From Cerrena zonata (taxonomy: Eukaryota; Basidiomycota; Agaricomycetes; Polyporales; Cerrenaceae): a stretch of DNA of 64,000 nt. The notes beneath the pieces were generated by a model, which saw only the letters and a program-made list of their open reading frames with translations, was not told the origin of the DNA and did no database searches. A program made the translations under genes and the position numbers. Positions 43,509 to 56,075 of the stretch are shown here, piece by piece (position 1 is the first letter of the stretch; every line of letters begins with the position of its first letter). The stretch covers positions 1,674,001-1,738,000 of the forward strand of contig JASBNA010000007.1 in NCBI GenBank assembly GCA_038087015.1. Reading direction: 5' to 3'.

Positions 43509-46500
43509 CTAAATGCTGACATCTATCAAAGAAACCGCGGAGTGACCAGGAGAAGAGCGAAAAACGGGAGAGTGTGGTGAAGAAACAGTGCTAATGGTGG
43601 CATTATCAGGGTCTACTGAGTGATCCAAGGGTTCATAAGGCTGACTAGAAATTGATTCTGAATGATAAGGAGATAAAGGAGACGGAGGTAAAGGAGAAGG
43701 AATGGGAGGGGGAGTACGATTCTCTTCGTGGCTTCGGCGTACATCCTTGAGTGTGACCATGCTCGACAAACGAACAACTTCATGCGAAAGTTCTTCTTTG
43801 TCGGGTGTTGCTATTCTACGAGAACCACGTCGTGGAGGTGGAGATAGAGAGGTAATTCCTGGTGCATCATCTAATGATGATACCTCTGGTGGTGGCGAGT
43901 TCATGGGCAAAGGGAGCGATCGAGGTGGAGGAGGAATGATAGGTGAATCGGACGCAATGTCAAGAGCTTCTTGGAATGTCGTGATAGGTTCTCCGATAGG
44001 TGTCGAGGGAACGTCAGAAGGCATGGTGCTCATTGGTCGTGGGCAATCGTCATCGAGTCCAGAAGGAGGAGGAGGAATAGGTTCCGAAGGGGGCGAAGTA
44101 GACGGAGCACTCAAGATTCGTATACGTCGTACAAAAGACTTGGACTGTCGTGCGTTGGAAGCGGGCTGGGATTCTAATGAAGATGAAGGCAAAATGGATG
44201 TCGGCGTGGGATTTGTAAGAGCGACAGAAGGTGGCGGAGGAAGTGGACCGTTTGGGGGTGGATGTGGGGATCCTAGAGCAGGGGACGCAGGAATGGAATA
44301 CAAGCCCATCGTGACACTGCCATTACTCAAACTTTTTCTATGCATCGGTTTGAACACACCTTCATCGGGTCTAGGTGGCAAACCACCAGCCGGAGGTGGC
44401 TGTATAGGTGGTTGTAACGAGAGTCGATGTGATCGCGACGTAAGAATTTCCCTGAAGGTCGATTTGGTAGGAGGTGCACTAGATACCTGTGGTGGTGTCG
44501 AAGCCGGACTAGATGCGGATGACAGAGCTTCATCTCCTTGAGGTGTCGGAGGCAAGGCAGAAATCGGGACAGGCCTCTGAGGTGGTGGCACCGAGATCCT
44601 ATGTGAATTCCTCCTGAACATCCGATTAGCCATACCAATCGAAGGTGACGTTGCCGTTCTCGATTGAGTAGTGCCAGTACTATTGAAACTCTGAACAGAT
44701 GATCCAGATGTTCTCTTCGGACTTAAGGGTCGAAGATCCAGTATGAGGCTTGGCGGCGAAGACTGGACAGATGACGAACGACTGGCAGGCGATGGATGCT
44801 CTGCAAGATAAGGGTGGTGTCGTATCCCGGACAAACGATGAGGGTGAGAAGGTGGTGAAGGCGAAAGAGGTGAGACATTAGGAGGGGAGCCATTAGGAGG
44901 GGTTAACATAGGGTTCTGGAATGAGTTGTGTCGGGACCATCTCCTCGAGCCCAGGCTCAGACCGTTGGTTTCCGGCGAAGATGTAGGATCATTGGAAGCG
45001 AACGATGATGCGCTTGACCAAGACATCCTCGCTCTCGACCTCGATCCATCCGTACTAGGACTAGGTAATGATGAAGCGTTGTTACTTTGTCCACTCCCAC
45101 TGAACGAAATAGCACCGTTCGTATTGGATGACGCAGACGAACGCGGTGGTAATCCAATGCCGAAACTCTCCGCTGTACTCCCGTTGGCATGAGCATAAGA
45201 GTACATCGGAGGTGGTGTCGCTGATCTTCCGGATCCTTCATCCATCTCACTGATACTAATGGCCGCAACAGCTGATGTCGGCGGGGTGATTGCAGACCCA
45301 GGTCCGCCAGGTGATGGAATCGAACCTCTGGACGGACTCATGATGCCAGAAGATGTCCAAGCGCGTCTTCTAGGAGGTGGTTGTAATGAAGGACTACCAA
45401 AGGTTCGTAAACTCTCATCGCCGACCGTAAGCAAATTCCGAGCAAACGAAGGCTCGTCAGCGGAATGACGTTCTTCATCAGGCAAAATCCTTCGGTCTAA
45501 AAGGAGCTCGCTCAGCTTGCTTGGACCTGCAGTCGTTGAGTTGGCAGTGGCTGTAATGGGTGTCGGAGGGGTCATCGGGGAGAAAACGCTCGAGGTTGGA
45601 GAACCCAGACCGGATCCTCCGGGACCATTCGTCGACGAAATACTGTTCGACCTAAGCATAAGTAGGTTGGTTCCAGCACTTCCAAACGATGGTTCTTCCA
45701 TTGGCGGTTTGGCAGGTGACACAACATCTAGACTGTTGCTATTGCTTGAACCAGCACTGTCTTGGAAAGTCCCAGTGCTCAATGTCGAAGCAGAGCTCGG
45801 CGACCTGGGTCTCGTCGATGCACTCGTAAAGAGACCTTTCAGCGCAGAAACTGCGCCCCCACCTGCACCACTTCTCGAAGGGTTTAAGTTGCCTTTAGAA
45901 TGTGAGCGCGATAGACTGGAAGGTGGCGAAAGCCCACTGCTATCTGTGCCATGGTATAGCGATTGTACGGGACTCTGTACTCTCGGGGTAATAGTGCCCA
46001 TGTGATCGTTCGAGGAGGTCGACATAAGGGATTGTGAGGACGAAAACGACGCTTGTTGCGCTCGCATGCTGAGCATTACATCCAAATCCCCTCTTGGCGG
46101 CTCGAAGAAGGACCCGATTGCGTTATGCGGGAGTCCAGCCCTCTGTGACCTATAGTTATATAAACGCCATAAGAAAAGCAAATTCAAAGTGTGTGAGGAA
46201 TCAACACCCTGCATGCACCGAGAACATCGGGATGTAGATAGAAAGCACGTACCGTTGGCTGAGAACCACACCCTTAATGGCTGCAATCCACTTCCTCGCC
46301 TCTTCGCTGTCCGTAATTTGAAGTAACCACATTGTCCGTCCATATGCTCCACTCCCACCATCGACATCCCCTACACTTTCCCTTTCCTTCTGTTTATTCT
46401 TTTCAGACCCGGTGACGATATGAAGACCCACATCGACGCCTCCAATCTGAATGACGCCTTTCTTACCTGCCGCAGCATATGATGAAGGGGAACCATCGTG

Positions 46501-49483
46501 ACTTCTTCGTCCAGAACCTGCGTGTCCTGATGATGAACTCGCAGGGGATGAACTAGTAGGAGACACGGATGAAGAGGAGGCATCCTGAGGCGAAGAATCG
46601 GCAATAAACACCACCGAATCTTCGTTGATCTCTAAACGTTCCATCTCGACGGCGCCAGATGAGCTGTTCTTGAATAAATGGAGATATGAGGGAGATGGGG
46701 GTGCATTCGTTTTGAATCTCTCCATCCCACCTTGCGCACTTCCATTCGAGCTTGAGGCAGTCGATGGTCGTCCATTCATGTTGGCAGTAGGCGTTGTAGG
46801 CGATCCTGATTGACTTGGTGTAGTCAATACCACATACCGCATTTTCCACTGCTTTGTTCCAAAGGCGAACTTGAGCAGCGTGCTCGAATGGTAATGTTTG
46901 GGGAAAGTTCCCGAAAGTGAGATAAATGGCTTCAGACTCTCCAGTGTAGTAGGGAACGCCGGCATAGGTGCTGATGACGAAGACGAAGACGAGGGAGAAT
47001 GTTGACTAAATGTAGTATGAGTGTGGTGATTGTGATTGGTGAGATTTGTAGTGTAAGACTTGGTAGGTGAACCAGAGATCCCGCTCGCGGTAGTTCCAAC
47101 AGTCATAGTTGGAAGAGAAGTAACGGGAGAAGAGGAAGGAGGAGGTAAAGGGGTAAGAGAGCGAGATATTGAATTCGAAGATGAATGTCTTGCGTGTCCG
47201 AGTGACCGTGAATGAGAATGCGACCCTGAACGTGCCCTGTTTGCAGAGATGCTCAGAGGTAATGTGGAGGTGGGAGAGGCGGGAGGTTGTGGTTGTTGAT
47301 AACTTGTGCGGGTTGGTGTGAGTGGTAGATGAGGCGAAATAGATTGCGTTGGCGTCGAGAGTGTCGGTGTGACGGGAACTAAGAGTCCCAGCCCATTCAG
47401 ATCACTTTCCGCCGGCCTCTCATCATCCATATAGCCGTCGTCTTCGTCTTCATCATGCAACAAATTCTCCCTTCCTCTCCTCGCTGGTGCGATAACACCT
47501 ACCTGCACGTCATCCTCCCCATTCTTCACCTCGCCTTTCTTCGTGAAAGGCTCATCTTCCATCAGAACAGAACTCAGCCCCAATGTTTGCGCCGCCGCAT
47601 CTCGCAATCTCTCCATTTCTGCCTCCTCTTCTTTTGCCTTCCTCACCGACTCTGCACTGATCTCGATAACTTCACTGAACACTATCGGTGGATGATTATT
47701 TGAATGTGGGTTCCCTGAGGGCGCTCTTGAGAGAGGCGTAGGCTTCTTCCGGCGAGAGAACGATAGTGAACTCAAAGCACCTGAAGCTGCTACGAGTATA
47801 CTCCCGCGTCTCTTTGATGGAGAAGAGATGATGGTGGTTGTGGTTGCCCCTATAATGAAAGGACTTGAACCTGCCGTTGAGACGGCTGTGGAGGGTCTCG
47901 ACATGATTCGGGATTGCGATTGCGTTTGTGAGGGTGGGTCGTATGTGACGAATGAGGTCGCCGAGGGGTGGGCTGCAAAAGGGTCTGCGACTATAAGAGA
48001 GATATGTTAGTAAGTGAAAGTGAAGAGTAGTATCTGATTCGGAATAACATTGGGAATAAGGTGCACGTATCCAAGTAAGAACGTAGATAATGCAAAGAGT
48101 GGAGTTCTAAGTACAAAATGTGAAATGCGAAGTGTGATAGGGTATTCCGTATTGAAGCACACACCAAAGGCGTGTCGATCCTCAATAACGATGAGCCTAA
48201 AGCTAGACGTTATGCAGAAACACTCAAAATCAAAATAATGATATGGGTATTGCAACACAACTCGGCGCGTCATGACAGACACGAGCGTCATCAAAATTAA
48301 AAATGGCGGAGACGATGCGCATTCCTCCGATGTGAGCGGGAGCTGGCAGCGCTGTCTGCGCTCCTTTGCCGCGGCAGTCCTCCACCGCCAGGAGTTCTCG
48401 ATGTACAAGAATGTATGAATGTCAACCATGACAGGATTCTCGGTGGAGAACAGGAACCCGGGCTCGACATTTGACTTAAAGACGCCAATATTTTGCGTTT
48501 AGCCTCGATGGAAGCGTACGATAGTCAGAGACTTTGACCGAAAAGCCGCCAGATCACCTCGGTTTGGAAACGAAAGCTGCTCCTCATGTCCGAAGTATGG
48601 ATCGGGAACTGCGATGTCTCCCGGAGTACAGAATGTGCGAACACAAAGAGCCTGTATTCGCACACATGTGCTGGCCTTGGACAGATGCAGCTGCGCCCAT
48701 TACCCCGCATTGCTCCAAGCATAGATTTGTGTTGCCATCGTAGAGAAATATGGAATAGGCAGTGGTGACCTCGGTGACTTCATCACTACGCTGGGAAACC
48801 CGCACTGAACCCGTGTGACCTCTTCTAAGGGGGTATTGTGGGGTTCCGAGATTTACGTATGCGGGTGATGATTCACCAATTGTGCTTGGAAGCAAGGGGA
48901 CGAGTTGAATAAGGTGTCGAAGCCAAAGCTTCTACGACCCATACCTCGTAATTGAATATAATGAAGCAATAGAGCAAAGTGGATCAACGGGAAAGGCTAA
49001 TGTGGCCGTCTGGGAATGCAGCCCAGAGCCCCCCAGGCACATGGAGTAAAGCGATTTCGAATGTGGGGATGAAAGAAGACAGAGAGAACGAGAAGTTCGA
49101 ATAGAACGCCATGGCGGCAACGTGGAAGACTGTGTCAATGTGAAGATGATGCCCACCTGAAGCAAACGAGCTCGATGCTACACTGTCTGTATCTGGCTCT
49201 CCGTTCGTCAGGGTAAGGTTTGTGGGTCCCTCTTCACTCCTGGGTCGTGGTGGTAGTGACGTCGTGCGACTGCGTCGTAGACCGCCTGCTATGAGTTCTG
49301 GTATCCGACTGCCGCGGCGTATAACAGAGGCTGGACGGTTTGACGAGATCTGTGGGGAGAATGTTGAGATAATAGACTGGATATGTGCAGCATAGACTTG
49401 GGCCGCACATCATGCTCGCGTTGGGACGAGAATCGGAAAGGGCGAGTGGGCGGTGAAGTGGGACGGATAAAGGGAGAAGGCAT
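43509..49483 (-). CDS. Large PH-domain protein with extended low-complexity tail
   Basis: Exons 49483-49409, 49349-49157, 47990-46253 and 46149-43509 keep phase throughout and give 1548 residues. The first two exons code MPSPFIRPTSPPTRPFRFSS and ISSNRPASVIRRGSR. A split PH domain spans about residues 450-670: LKFAFGTKQWKMRYVVLTTP, SYLHLFKN, MERLEINEDSVVFIA, GVIQIGGVDVG and the closing helix LQITDSEEARKWIAAIKGVV, with long Ser/Gly-rich loops. PH domains bind phosphoinositides or proteins at membranes. The remaining 870 residues are Ser/Pro-rich with many PPP motifs, resembling SH3- or profilin-binding regions, and include QRAGLPHNAIGSFFEPPRGD. I do not recognise the specific family; a membrane or cell-polarity adaptor is an inference. 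The second intron (1166 nt) is very long for this genome, so further exons or an alternative start at 47904 (MSRPSTAVS) are possible. Confidence 0.75.
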
Positions 49484-51296
49484 GGCGGCATAAGGATAGT
49501 TGGAGGGTCGTCGCTGCAGTAATACAAGAGAGAATTAGGATAAGCAGTATTGAAGAGACAGAAAGGGAAGAAAGGGCATCAGGGAAGGTAGCAAGCTTGG
49601 GCTCGCGATGGCTCTCGCATTGGACGGCGCCAGTCAGAGGACAACTGATTTCTGACCGAAGAAGCAGAAGCCCTGGCAGACCTGTACAACAGCGCCTGGA
49701 CACGGAAGCATACACGCACCGTCAATGCAGACTCCCTGGCTGGAGTGGTCATGCTAGGATACATCGTCTAAGGCTCGCCGTCAACGGGAGCAAGCAGAAA
49801 GAAACATAGTGTAGAGTAGTGTAGGTTAAAGCTGAGGCTAAGGGGATCCGGATGATAGTCGACTCTGGAATTCGCAGGACCCATATCCATTTCCCAATAT
49901 TCATTTATATTCATAATTATCATTTGCTGCCGGTGTAACACATGCACTGCATCAAAATCCGAAGAAAACGCTGGTCTGTGGCGTGAAGTTGTGTGTGACT
50001 GTGTCACTTCGTGTTGCACAGTCAGAATTGAAATGCAGTCATAACTGCAATACCTATAATCAAGTTTACGTGTGTCTTTTCTCCAGTCAACATCTATACG
50101 TTAAGTGAGAGGTTTGCGTGACGATAAGGCGTTACATGGGAAATCATCCCCATCACAAACACAAGCGTGACGATGCTTATTTTTATGCGAGTTTATGGTT
50201 ATTTTATGGCCGCCGTTTGCCACGCACGCCTCCACGATATTATTTCCGTTATAGGCACAAGTTCTTTCGGCTCAATCTTACACGCTGAAGATGCAGATCT
50301 GGCCCAGCTGACTGTTTACAGCTGTGCCTGGTTTTATTGCTTCATATTGCGCCTCAAACTCTTTCTTCCTTTTCCTTTTGGTCCAGAGAAAAGGTTCTTG
50401 GCTAGCCACCATCTTTGCGCCCCACTCATTCTCACACTGTTCGTTTGCCTCTGTTCTCCTATGTAGTGGTTTTCATTCTTTTCAGGTCGCTTCCGTGTTC
50501 GACTCGGGCATGAACTTTCCCCTGATCCGGTATCATGCATCCACTCATACCCCGCCTAAAATTGGGTCCTGGGCCAGCACGACGATCTGCTCGCAGTTTC
50601 ACACTTTCGCAGATTTCCACACTTTCTTTCCTCGGTCCTCCTGGTTACCATTCCTCACGAGCTTCTTTTCTTGTGTGCACCCTTTCATCCGTATTCAGCA
50701 ATCTCTTCCCTGGCTCCCGAATTCTCGTAAGCTTGGGTACTCAACCCGGACGAACCTGCCGTTCAAACGCGTCGCTTCAATAATATGACTTGCCTTCTTT
50801 CAGGGATGAACTATACTAACCACTTCTTTCATTTTCTTCTAATATCCCTGTCAGACTACTTCAGGCTACTTCATCTTGCTCTCATGTGTTTAACGTCTGC
50901 AGCCAGATGCCCAGGAGCTGTTGGTGGGTCACTTCTTCAACCACTCTATTGCAACGGGTCTCAATCTGATCTTGCTGATCTGAAGTCTGTGACAACGCCC
51001 AGAATCAGAGTCCCAGATCGCCCCTGCATTATGTCAAAAATGGTACAAGGTTTATGCATCCCGAAATGACATCACAAAATAGTCTTGTCTATTCACTTAT
51101 CGAACTGGGTAAGTATCGACTAACTTCAAGGTTTGACTGGATCTGTTTCCCGACAGTAGGCGACATTGCAAGATTAACGGCTTTGAAAAGGCTTTCGATA
51201 CGACTTGGATTATGGATATCTGATATGATTGTCGACGGTCAATACATTCGGTAATTGGACGCTCTTTCTTCTGTTATTACAATATATATTCATTCG
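49484..51296. other. Intergenic, no supported gene
   Basis: Promoter of the PH-domain gene on the left. The middle part, about 50.3-50.8 kb, is open in two plus-strand frames at once with no recognised motif. No repeat or RNA gene was identified. Confidence 0.45.
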
Positions 51297-52017
51297 TCAA
51301 GATTCACCTTGATTCTCCGTCGCCTGTTGTCGTCTTGCTCTCCACTCTTCCTCCAAGATCCCCATATGCGTAATATCTCTCCACTCCCCCTCCACCCAGT
51401 TACATTTCCTAATCGTCGCCTCCTTTACAAAGCCTCTGTGCGATGCAAATCCCAATTCAGTCAGTATGGTTCATTTCCCTTTCCTCTCCTCCAAAGGCAC
51501 CCAACCGAAGAGGTCAAACCAAAACACTTACATCCTCTCATAAACTTTCACAGCCCTCTCATTCCCTCCAAACACCCCAAGACTCAATCTATGCACTCCA
51601 AGTCCTCTAAACGCATAATCCACTACAAACCTCAAAGCCTCCGAGCCGTATCCCTTGTCCCAGTGTTGAGCTGCTAGGCTTATGCCTAGTTCTGCGTTAC
51701 GATTCTTGGAGAAATGATCAGGAGCCATGAGGAGGATAAAGCCGACATATTCTTGTGTATCTTTGGTTTCGAGGATGACATGAAAGAAGGCACGGGCGAT
51801 CTAATGTTTTAAAAGGTTTATTCCTGGGATCCTGAAGTGGTTTCTGAAAGAGAGGACGCACTATGCCTTTAAAGCGTTCTGCAAACTTCGGTGTCCGTGG
51901 TGCGACGAACCCGAAACTGTCGAGTACTTGAACTCGGTAATCAGACATACTCTCGATCAGTATATCCATGTCGGAGTCTTTGTAGGATCGTAGGACGAGG
52001 CGATCGGTTTCAAACAT
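51297..52017 (-). CDS. GNAT acetyltransferase (RimJ/RimL type), intact paralog
   Basis: Three exons with two short introns. ATG at 52017-52015. It reads MFETDRLVLRSYKDSDMDIL, then IARAFFHVILETKDTQEYVG, ELGISLAAQHWDKGYGSEAL (the acetyl-CoA loop is Q-H-W-D-K-G-Y-G), RFVVDYAFRGLGVHRLSLGV, and after the last intron GFVKEATIRKCNWVEGEWRD and ITHMGILEEEWRARR, stopping at 51297-51299. Such enzymes acetylate small molecules or protein N-termini; the substrate cannot be deduced. It is clearly homologous along its length to the gene at 34236-34898, which lies about 17 kb away in the opposite orientation. Unlike that copy it has no premature stop. Confidence 0.82.
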
Positions 52018-53384
52018 CGTTGTTTTCGAATCTTCACTTCAAGTCAAGTTTACCAGTATTTCAAAGCCCGTACTAGGTGGACGTTCAGAACCAAGAGGTA
52101 CTTAAGTTGCATATGCATACACTTTCGAGCCATGTACGGAGTAGGCTTTCACACTTGATAATTAATTTAGTATCATTCCGATCGTTTCGGCGGCCATATG
52201 CATATGCTGTGAAAGATAGCACGCGCTCTACAGTGATCTACCACTAGACCACCATCCAAATCGAACGATCGAACTGCGGGGCCGGCTCGAATGTCGAGTT
52301 GACACTGACTCCAGGTAACCGGCGGGCGTTTCGACAACTCATGGCTTAGAACACAAAGTAATTGAAGAGACCTGAAGCACCCACATGAGGATTATGATCC
52401 GTCATTCAATATCCAACGATGAACTCGACTTTCAGTCAAGCATCTTCCAAGTTCTCACATTCCTCGCGTGTCATCCAACTTTCCAACTTGTCCCCATCTT
52501 TCCATTACTACAAATTCAACGCGGTTCCGGGTTCAGTTGCTCGGCGCAATCAAGCAATCTTATGGCGCAGCTTTCTTGGAAAACTCAACACATCGTTGAA
52601 TGATGCATCAATCCGTTGTTGTACTGATGTACTGATGCAGGACCTCCTCTTTTCCCTCCAAATTTCGTCCGGATCCGACCTTTCGCGGGCAAGGGATTTT
52701 CAGTTATTTTTCTATTTTCGGGACGGCGCCAATGATAGAATCTCAGTGGGCGCTTTGATAACACTATATATAGAGCTTTCTTCGCGGGATTGAATATTTT
52801 GGAATTTCAACCGTACTATACCATCTTGAACCGCTTCTTTTATTATCACAAACTTGAAAACAACAGGAGACCACTACAACTGCTTATGACTTCTGCGTGC
52901 TCTAACCAACCTAGTAGATCTCAACACCCATTATCGTGTTCGTAGGTTCCAACAAGTAAGCATTATGTTTAGCCCAATCTTCAAGCCACTACATACGAGT
53001 GGTGGATATTTGACAAAGACTGTTTCTGTGCATCGATATCGACGCAGCAGTGTGGGTTCAAGCTACAGTACGATTACACAGGGACAATCAATATATAGTA
53101 GGCTCTAGGAAATACTTACCACTGAAGTGAGCACTACCGTGACATCAGTGCATGTTCTGGTCAGTTCAAGACTCGTACGAACACGAGGTACGTCATATGA
53201 TGCATACCTATGATAACCCACTCCTACAGGCTGGTCATATTGCAAACTATGTTATACTATCCTACCCATGCTTGTGTACATATATCCGCCTCTTCAGCGA
53301 CGGCGTCCCAAATTCATCTCCGACCTCAAAGGCCTCCGAATCCTGTCGGGACGAGACTAACTCTTACGCCTCGTTCTCTTCTTT
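52018..53384. other. Intergenic, permease and GNAT promoters
   Basis: Divergent upstream region of the GNAT gene (-) and the permease (+). No gene was recognised. It contains the TATA-like site listed separately. Confidence 0.45.
52764..52773 (+). promoter_or_regulatory. Candidate TATA box CTATATATAG
   Basis: A near-perfect TATA element about 610 bp upstream of the permease ATG. The distance is large, so it would imply a long leader, an unseen intron in the 5' UTR, or a separate non-coding transcript. Confidence 0.3.
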
Positions 53385-55735
53385 ATGATGTCCGAATCAA
53401 CAGCCGAAAAATCTGTCTCACTACCGCAAGTTATGGTAACTAATTCCAGTAACACCTATAGGACACAAAATGTCGAAGACGACAAACAGAGGTCTTTAAC
53501 CGATGAAGAACTTCTTGCTCAACTCGGGTACAAGCAGGAGTTCAAGCGTAACTTCAGTCATCTTGAACTGTTTGGAATATCCTTCAGCATCGTCGGTGTT
53601 GTGCAAGGCATCGCGTGAGTAATGACGTCAAGAAGTTGTAACTGGCACCTTACTAACGTTCGAAACCTATCTGGTCTTTGCATTAATTCAACTAACTGTT
53701 TAGTGCTGTCTTGTTGTTCTCGATACCATACGGAGGGCCTGCGGCTATGGTATGGGGTGTATGTACTTCACTTCACATTATGCTTCCACGAGAACATCTC
53801 ACTGATACCTTCGCTCAGTGGTTCACGTGTTCATTATTTCTCTTCGCCGTGGCCTTGGCCATAGCTGAACTGGGGAGCGCTGCACCTACTTCAGGCGGAT
53901 TGTACTACTGGACTTACAAGTTCTCCTCTGATAGATACAGGCGGATTGCATGTTGGTTGATCGGATGTAAGTATTCTATTTATCGCACTACTCTGTTTCG
54001 CTCACCTTTATCCGTTCCAGATGTCAATACAGCAGCCTATATCTCTGGTCTCGCTTCTGTTGATTGGGCAGTTGCTACTCAGATCATGGCTGCTGCTAAC
54101 ATTGGGACTGATGGGGTATTTGTTGCAACAAATGCTCAGATCTAGTGAGTCGCTTGTTTGCATACAGGTCTGAACTCTTCGAACAACATCCGACGTTTTG
54201 GTATATACCTATTCTAGTGGTGTATATGCTGCCATCCTACTGAGCCATGCAGTTCTGGGTAGCCTGACCACGAAGTTTATTGCACGAATACAATGGTTCT
54301 ACGTATTCTTGAACGTCGCGTGAGTATCGAACCTTAACTGAACGTGTTGACTCCGAAAATAACGCTCACAGTTTCAACTACTGTTCTACGTAATAGCCTG
54401 TTCCTTGTCGTCATTATTGTCCTACCCATTGCTACTTCACCAGAGTTCCGTAATACGGCGTCGTATGCTTTGACGCATTTCGAAAATTGTATGTGGCTCC
54501 TCATCTGAAGCTGCATGATATATCTTGAATCGTCTTCTAGACACACCGTGGCCAAACGGTTACGCTTTCATTTTAAGCTTCCTTGCCCCTGGGTGGACAA
54601 TTGGTTGGTGATATTTCGTTAGCAAATTCTAGCCTCTGACTACAAACATCAAACTACAGCTGGTCTAGACACGAGTGTTCATATTAGTGAAGAAGCAAAG
54701 AATGCACCAAAAGCCGTTCCCTTCGCTATTTTGTCAACGACAATAGTAAGCGCGATATTAGGATGGAGTAAGTTCTCAACCTAGCAGGATCCATGTCAAA
54801 TTCTTATCAAAAGGGCGTACAGTCATCAATATCCTCCTGGCGTTCTACATGGGAGATAATCTCCAGTCTGTGATTGAAGATCCTATCGGTCAACCTATGG
54901 CGACGGTATGTGAAAATCAGTATGTCGCACTTGGAAATATTATACTAATAGGAGATGGTAGATATTTTTCAATAGCGTTGGTAAACGAGGAACGCTCGCT
55001 ATCTGGGCGTTCATGATTTTGACTCTTTGGATGTCAGGCATGGATCTTGTGCGTACTCTGATAGTCTCAGTCTTCCAGTATTACTTTCATCGACAATACT
55101 GAAATTACGAACATCCACAGCTCATCGCGGGTTCTCGACAACTCTTTGCCTTCTCGCGAGACAAGGCGTTCCCATTCTCCTCTTACCTCTATCACATGAA
55201 CTCTTACACAACAACACCTGTTCATGCAGTGTGTTTCCTTGCATTTATGGCTCTCATTCTAGCTCTCATCTCGTTCGCTGGACCAGTTGCTATCAGCGCT
55301 GTCTTCACGATGAGTATTGTTTGCCAATATGTTGGGTTCACCACCCCCATTATTGCGAGATGGTTTGGCGGAAGACAATTTGTACCTGGCCCATTCAGCT
55401 TAGGAATAATGGTGCGTCGATAACACTCCCATCCTTTAATGCAGATCTACCGCTGAAACTTGATGGAGTAGAGTGTGCCTGTCGCTTTCATCGCTTCTGC
55501 GTACATGATCTTCATGATCATCGTTTTTCTCTTCCCCGCAGAGCCAAATCCGACTGCACAGGGCATGAATTATACCATTGTTGTCATGGGAGGTACTATT
55601 ATCCTGTCCCTTGGGTACTATTTCTTCCCAGTTTACGGTGGTCGACACTGGTTTACTGGACCGGTTGAAACTGTTGGAGACAATGATGATGGAATAGGGA
55701 GTTCACATGAGGATATGGGTGAAAAGTCACATTAA
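53385..55735 (+). CDS. APC-family amino-acid/GABA permease
   Basis: Polytopic transporter of the fungal amino-acid permease group related to GABA and choline permeases. About ten short introns keep frame throughout. The cytosolic N-terminus ends in LTDEELLAQLGYKQEFKRNF, then the first helix FGISFSIVGVVQGIA with the broken-helix consensus. Further segments are FAVALAIAELGSAAPTSGGL (conserved E-L-x-S-x-x-P-T-S-G-G), YYWTYKFSSDRYRRIACWLI, FILSFLAPGWTIAGLDTSVH with ISEEAKNAPKAVPFAILST, MSGMDLLIAGSRQLFAFSRD, and PVHAVCFLAFMALILALISF. Twelve membrane spans are expected. It ends in an acidic tail at TAA 55733. Substrate is not determined by sequence alone. Of the two adjacent ATGs at 53385 and 53388, either may be used. 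Confidence 0.88.
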
Positions 55736-56075
55736 TCAACAATATGGGTTGATCTATATACATGAATATGATTGACAGTACTCATTGCGAACTCTGGCAT
55801 CAGTACTTGAATGGTCATAAGGTCAGTACTCGGACGTCCGGAGTCGCTAACACTGCTCCTCGCTTCACTCAGAGTCGGGAATTACATAAATAATCACTAC
55901 TGGCATCCTAGTATGACATATGGCCGCAGTGAATGTTCCAACTTCCATTACATAGTATACATACAAGGCAAATAGTGATATAGACCGCTCAGAAGATACT
56001 TCTGTAGTTTTTGTACAAGAACGAAATATGTTTTGGCATTATTTTTGGAGCACAGTAATGCCTTTCTCTGCTTGA
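55736..56075. other. Convergent 3' region
   Basis: Lies between the permease (+) and the DUF6534 gene (-), whose ends face each other. No gene was recognised. Confidence 0.4.

Noticed and set aside
43702..44541. Plus-strand 279-codon frame rich in Gly
   Set aside because: It is the antisense shadow of the Pro/Ser-rich PH-protein tail and has no conserved features.
50324..50788. Plus-strand 154-codon frame near 50.5 kb
   Set aside because: Two frames are open at once, residues are dominated by Ser, Phe and Leu as expected for CT-rich DNA, and nothing is recognisable.
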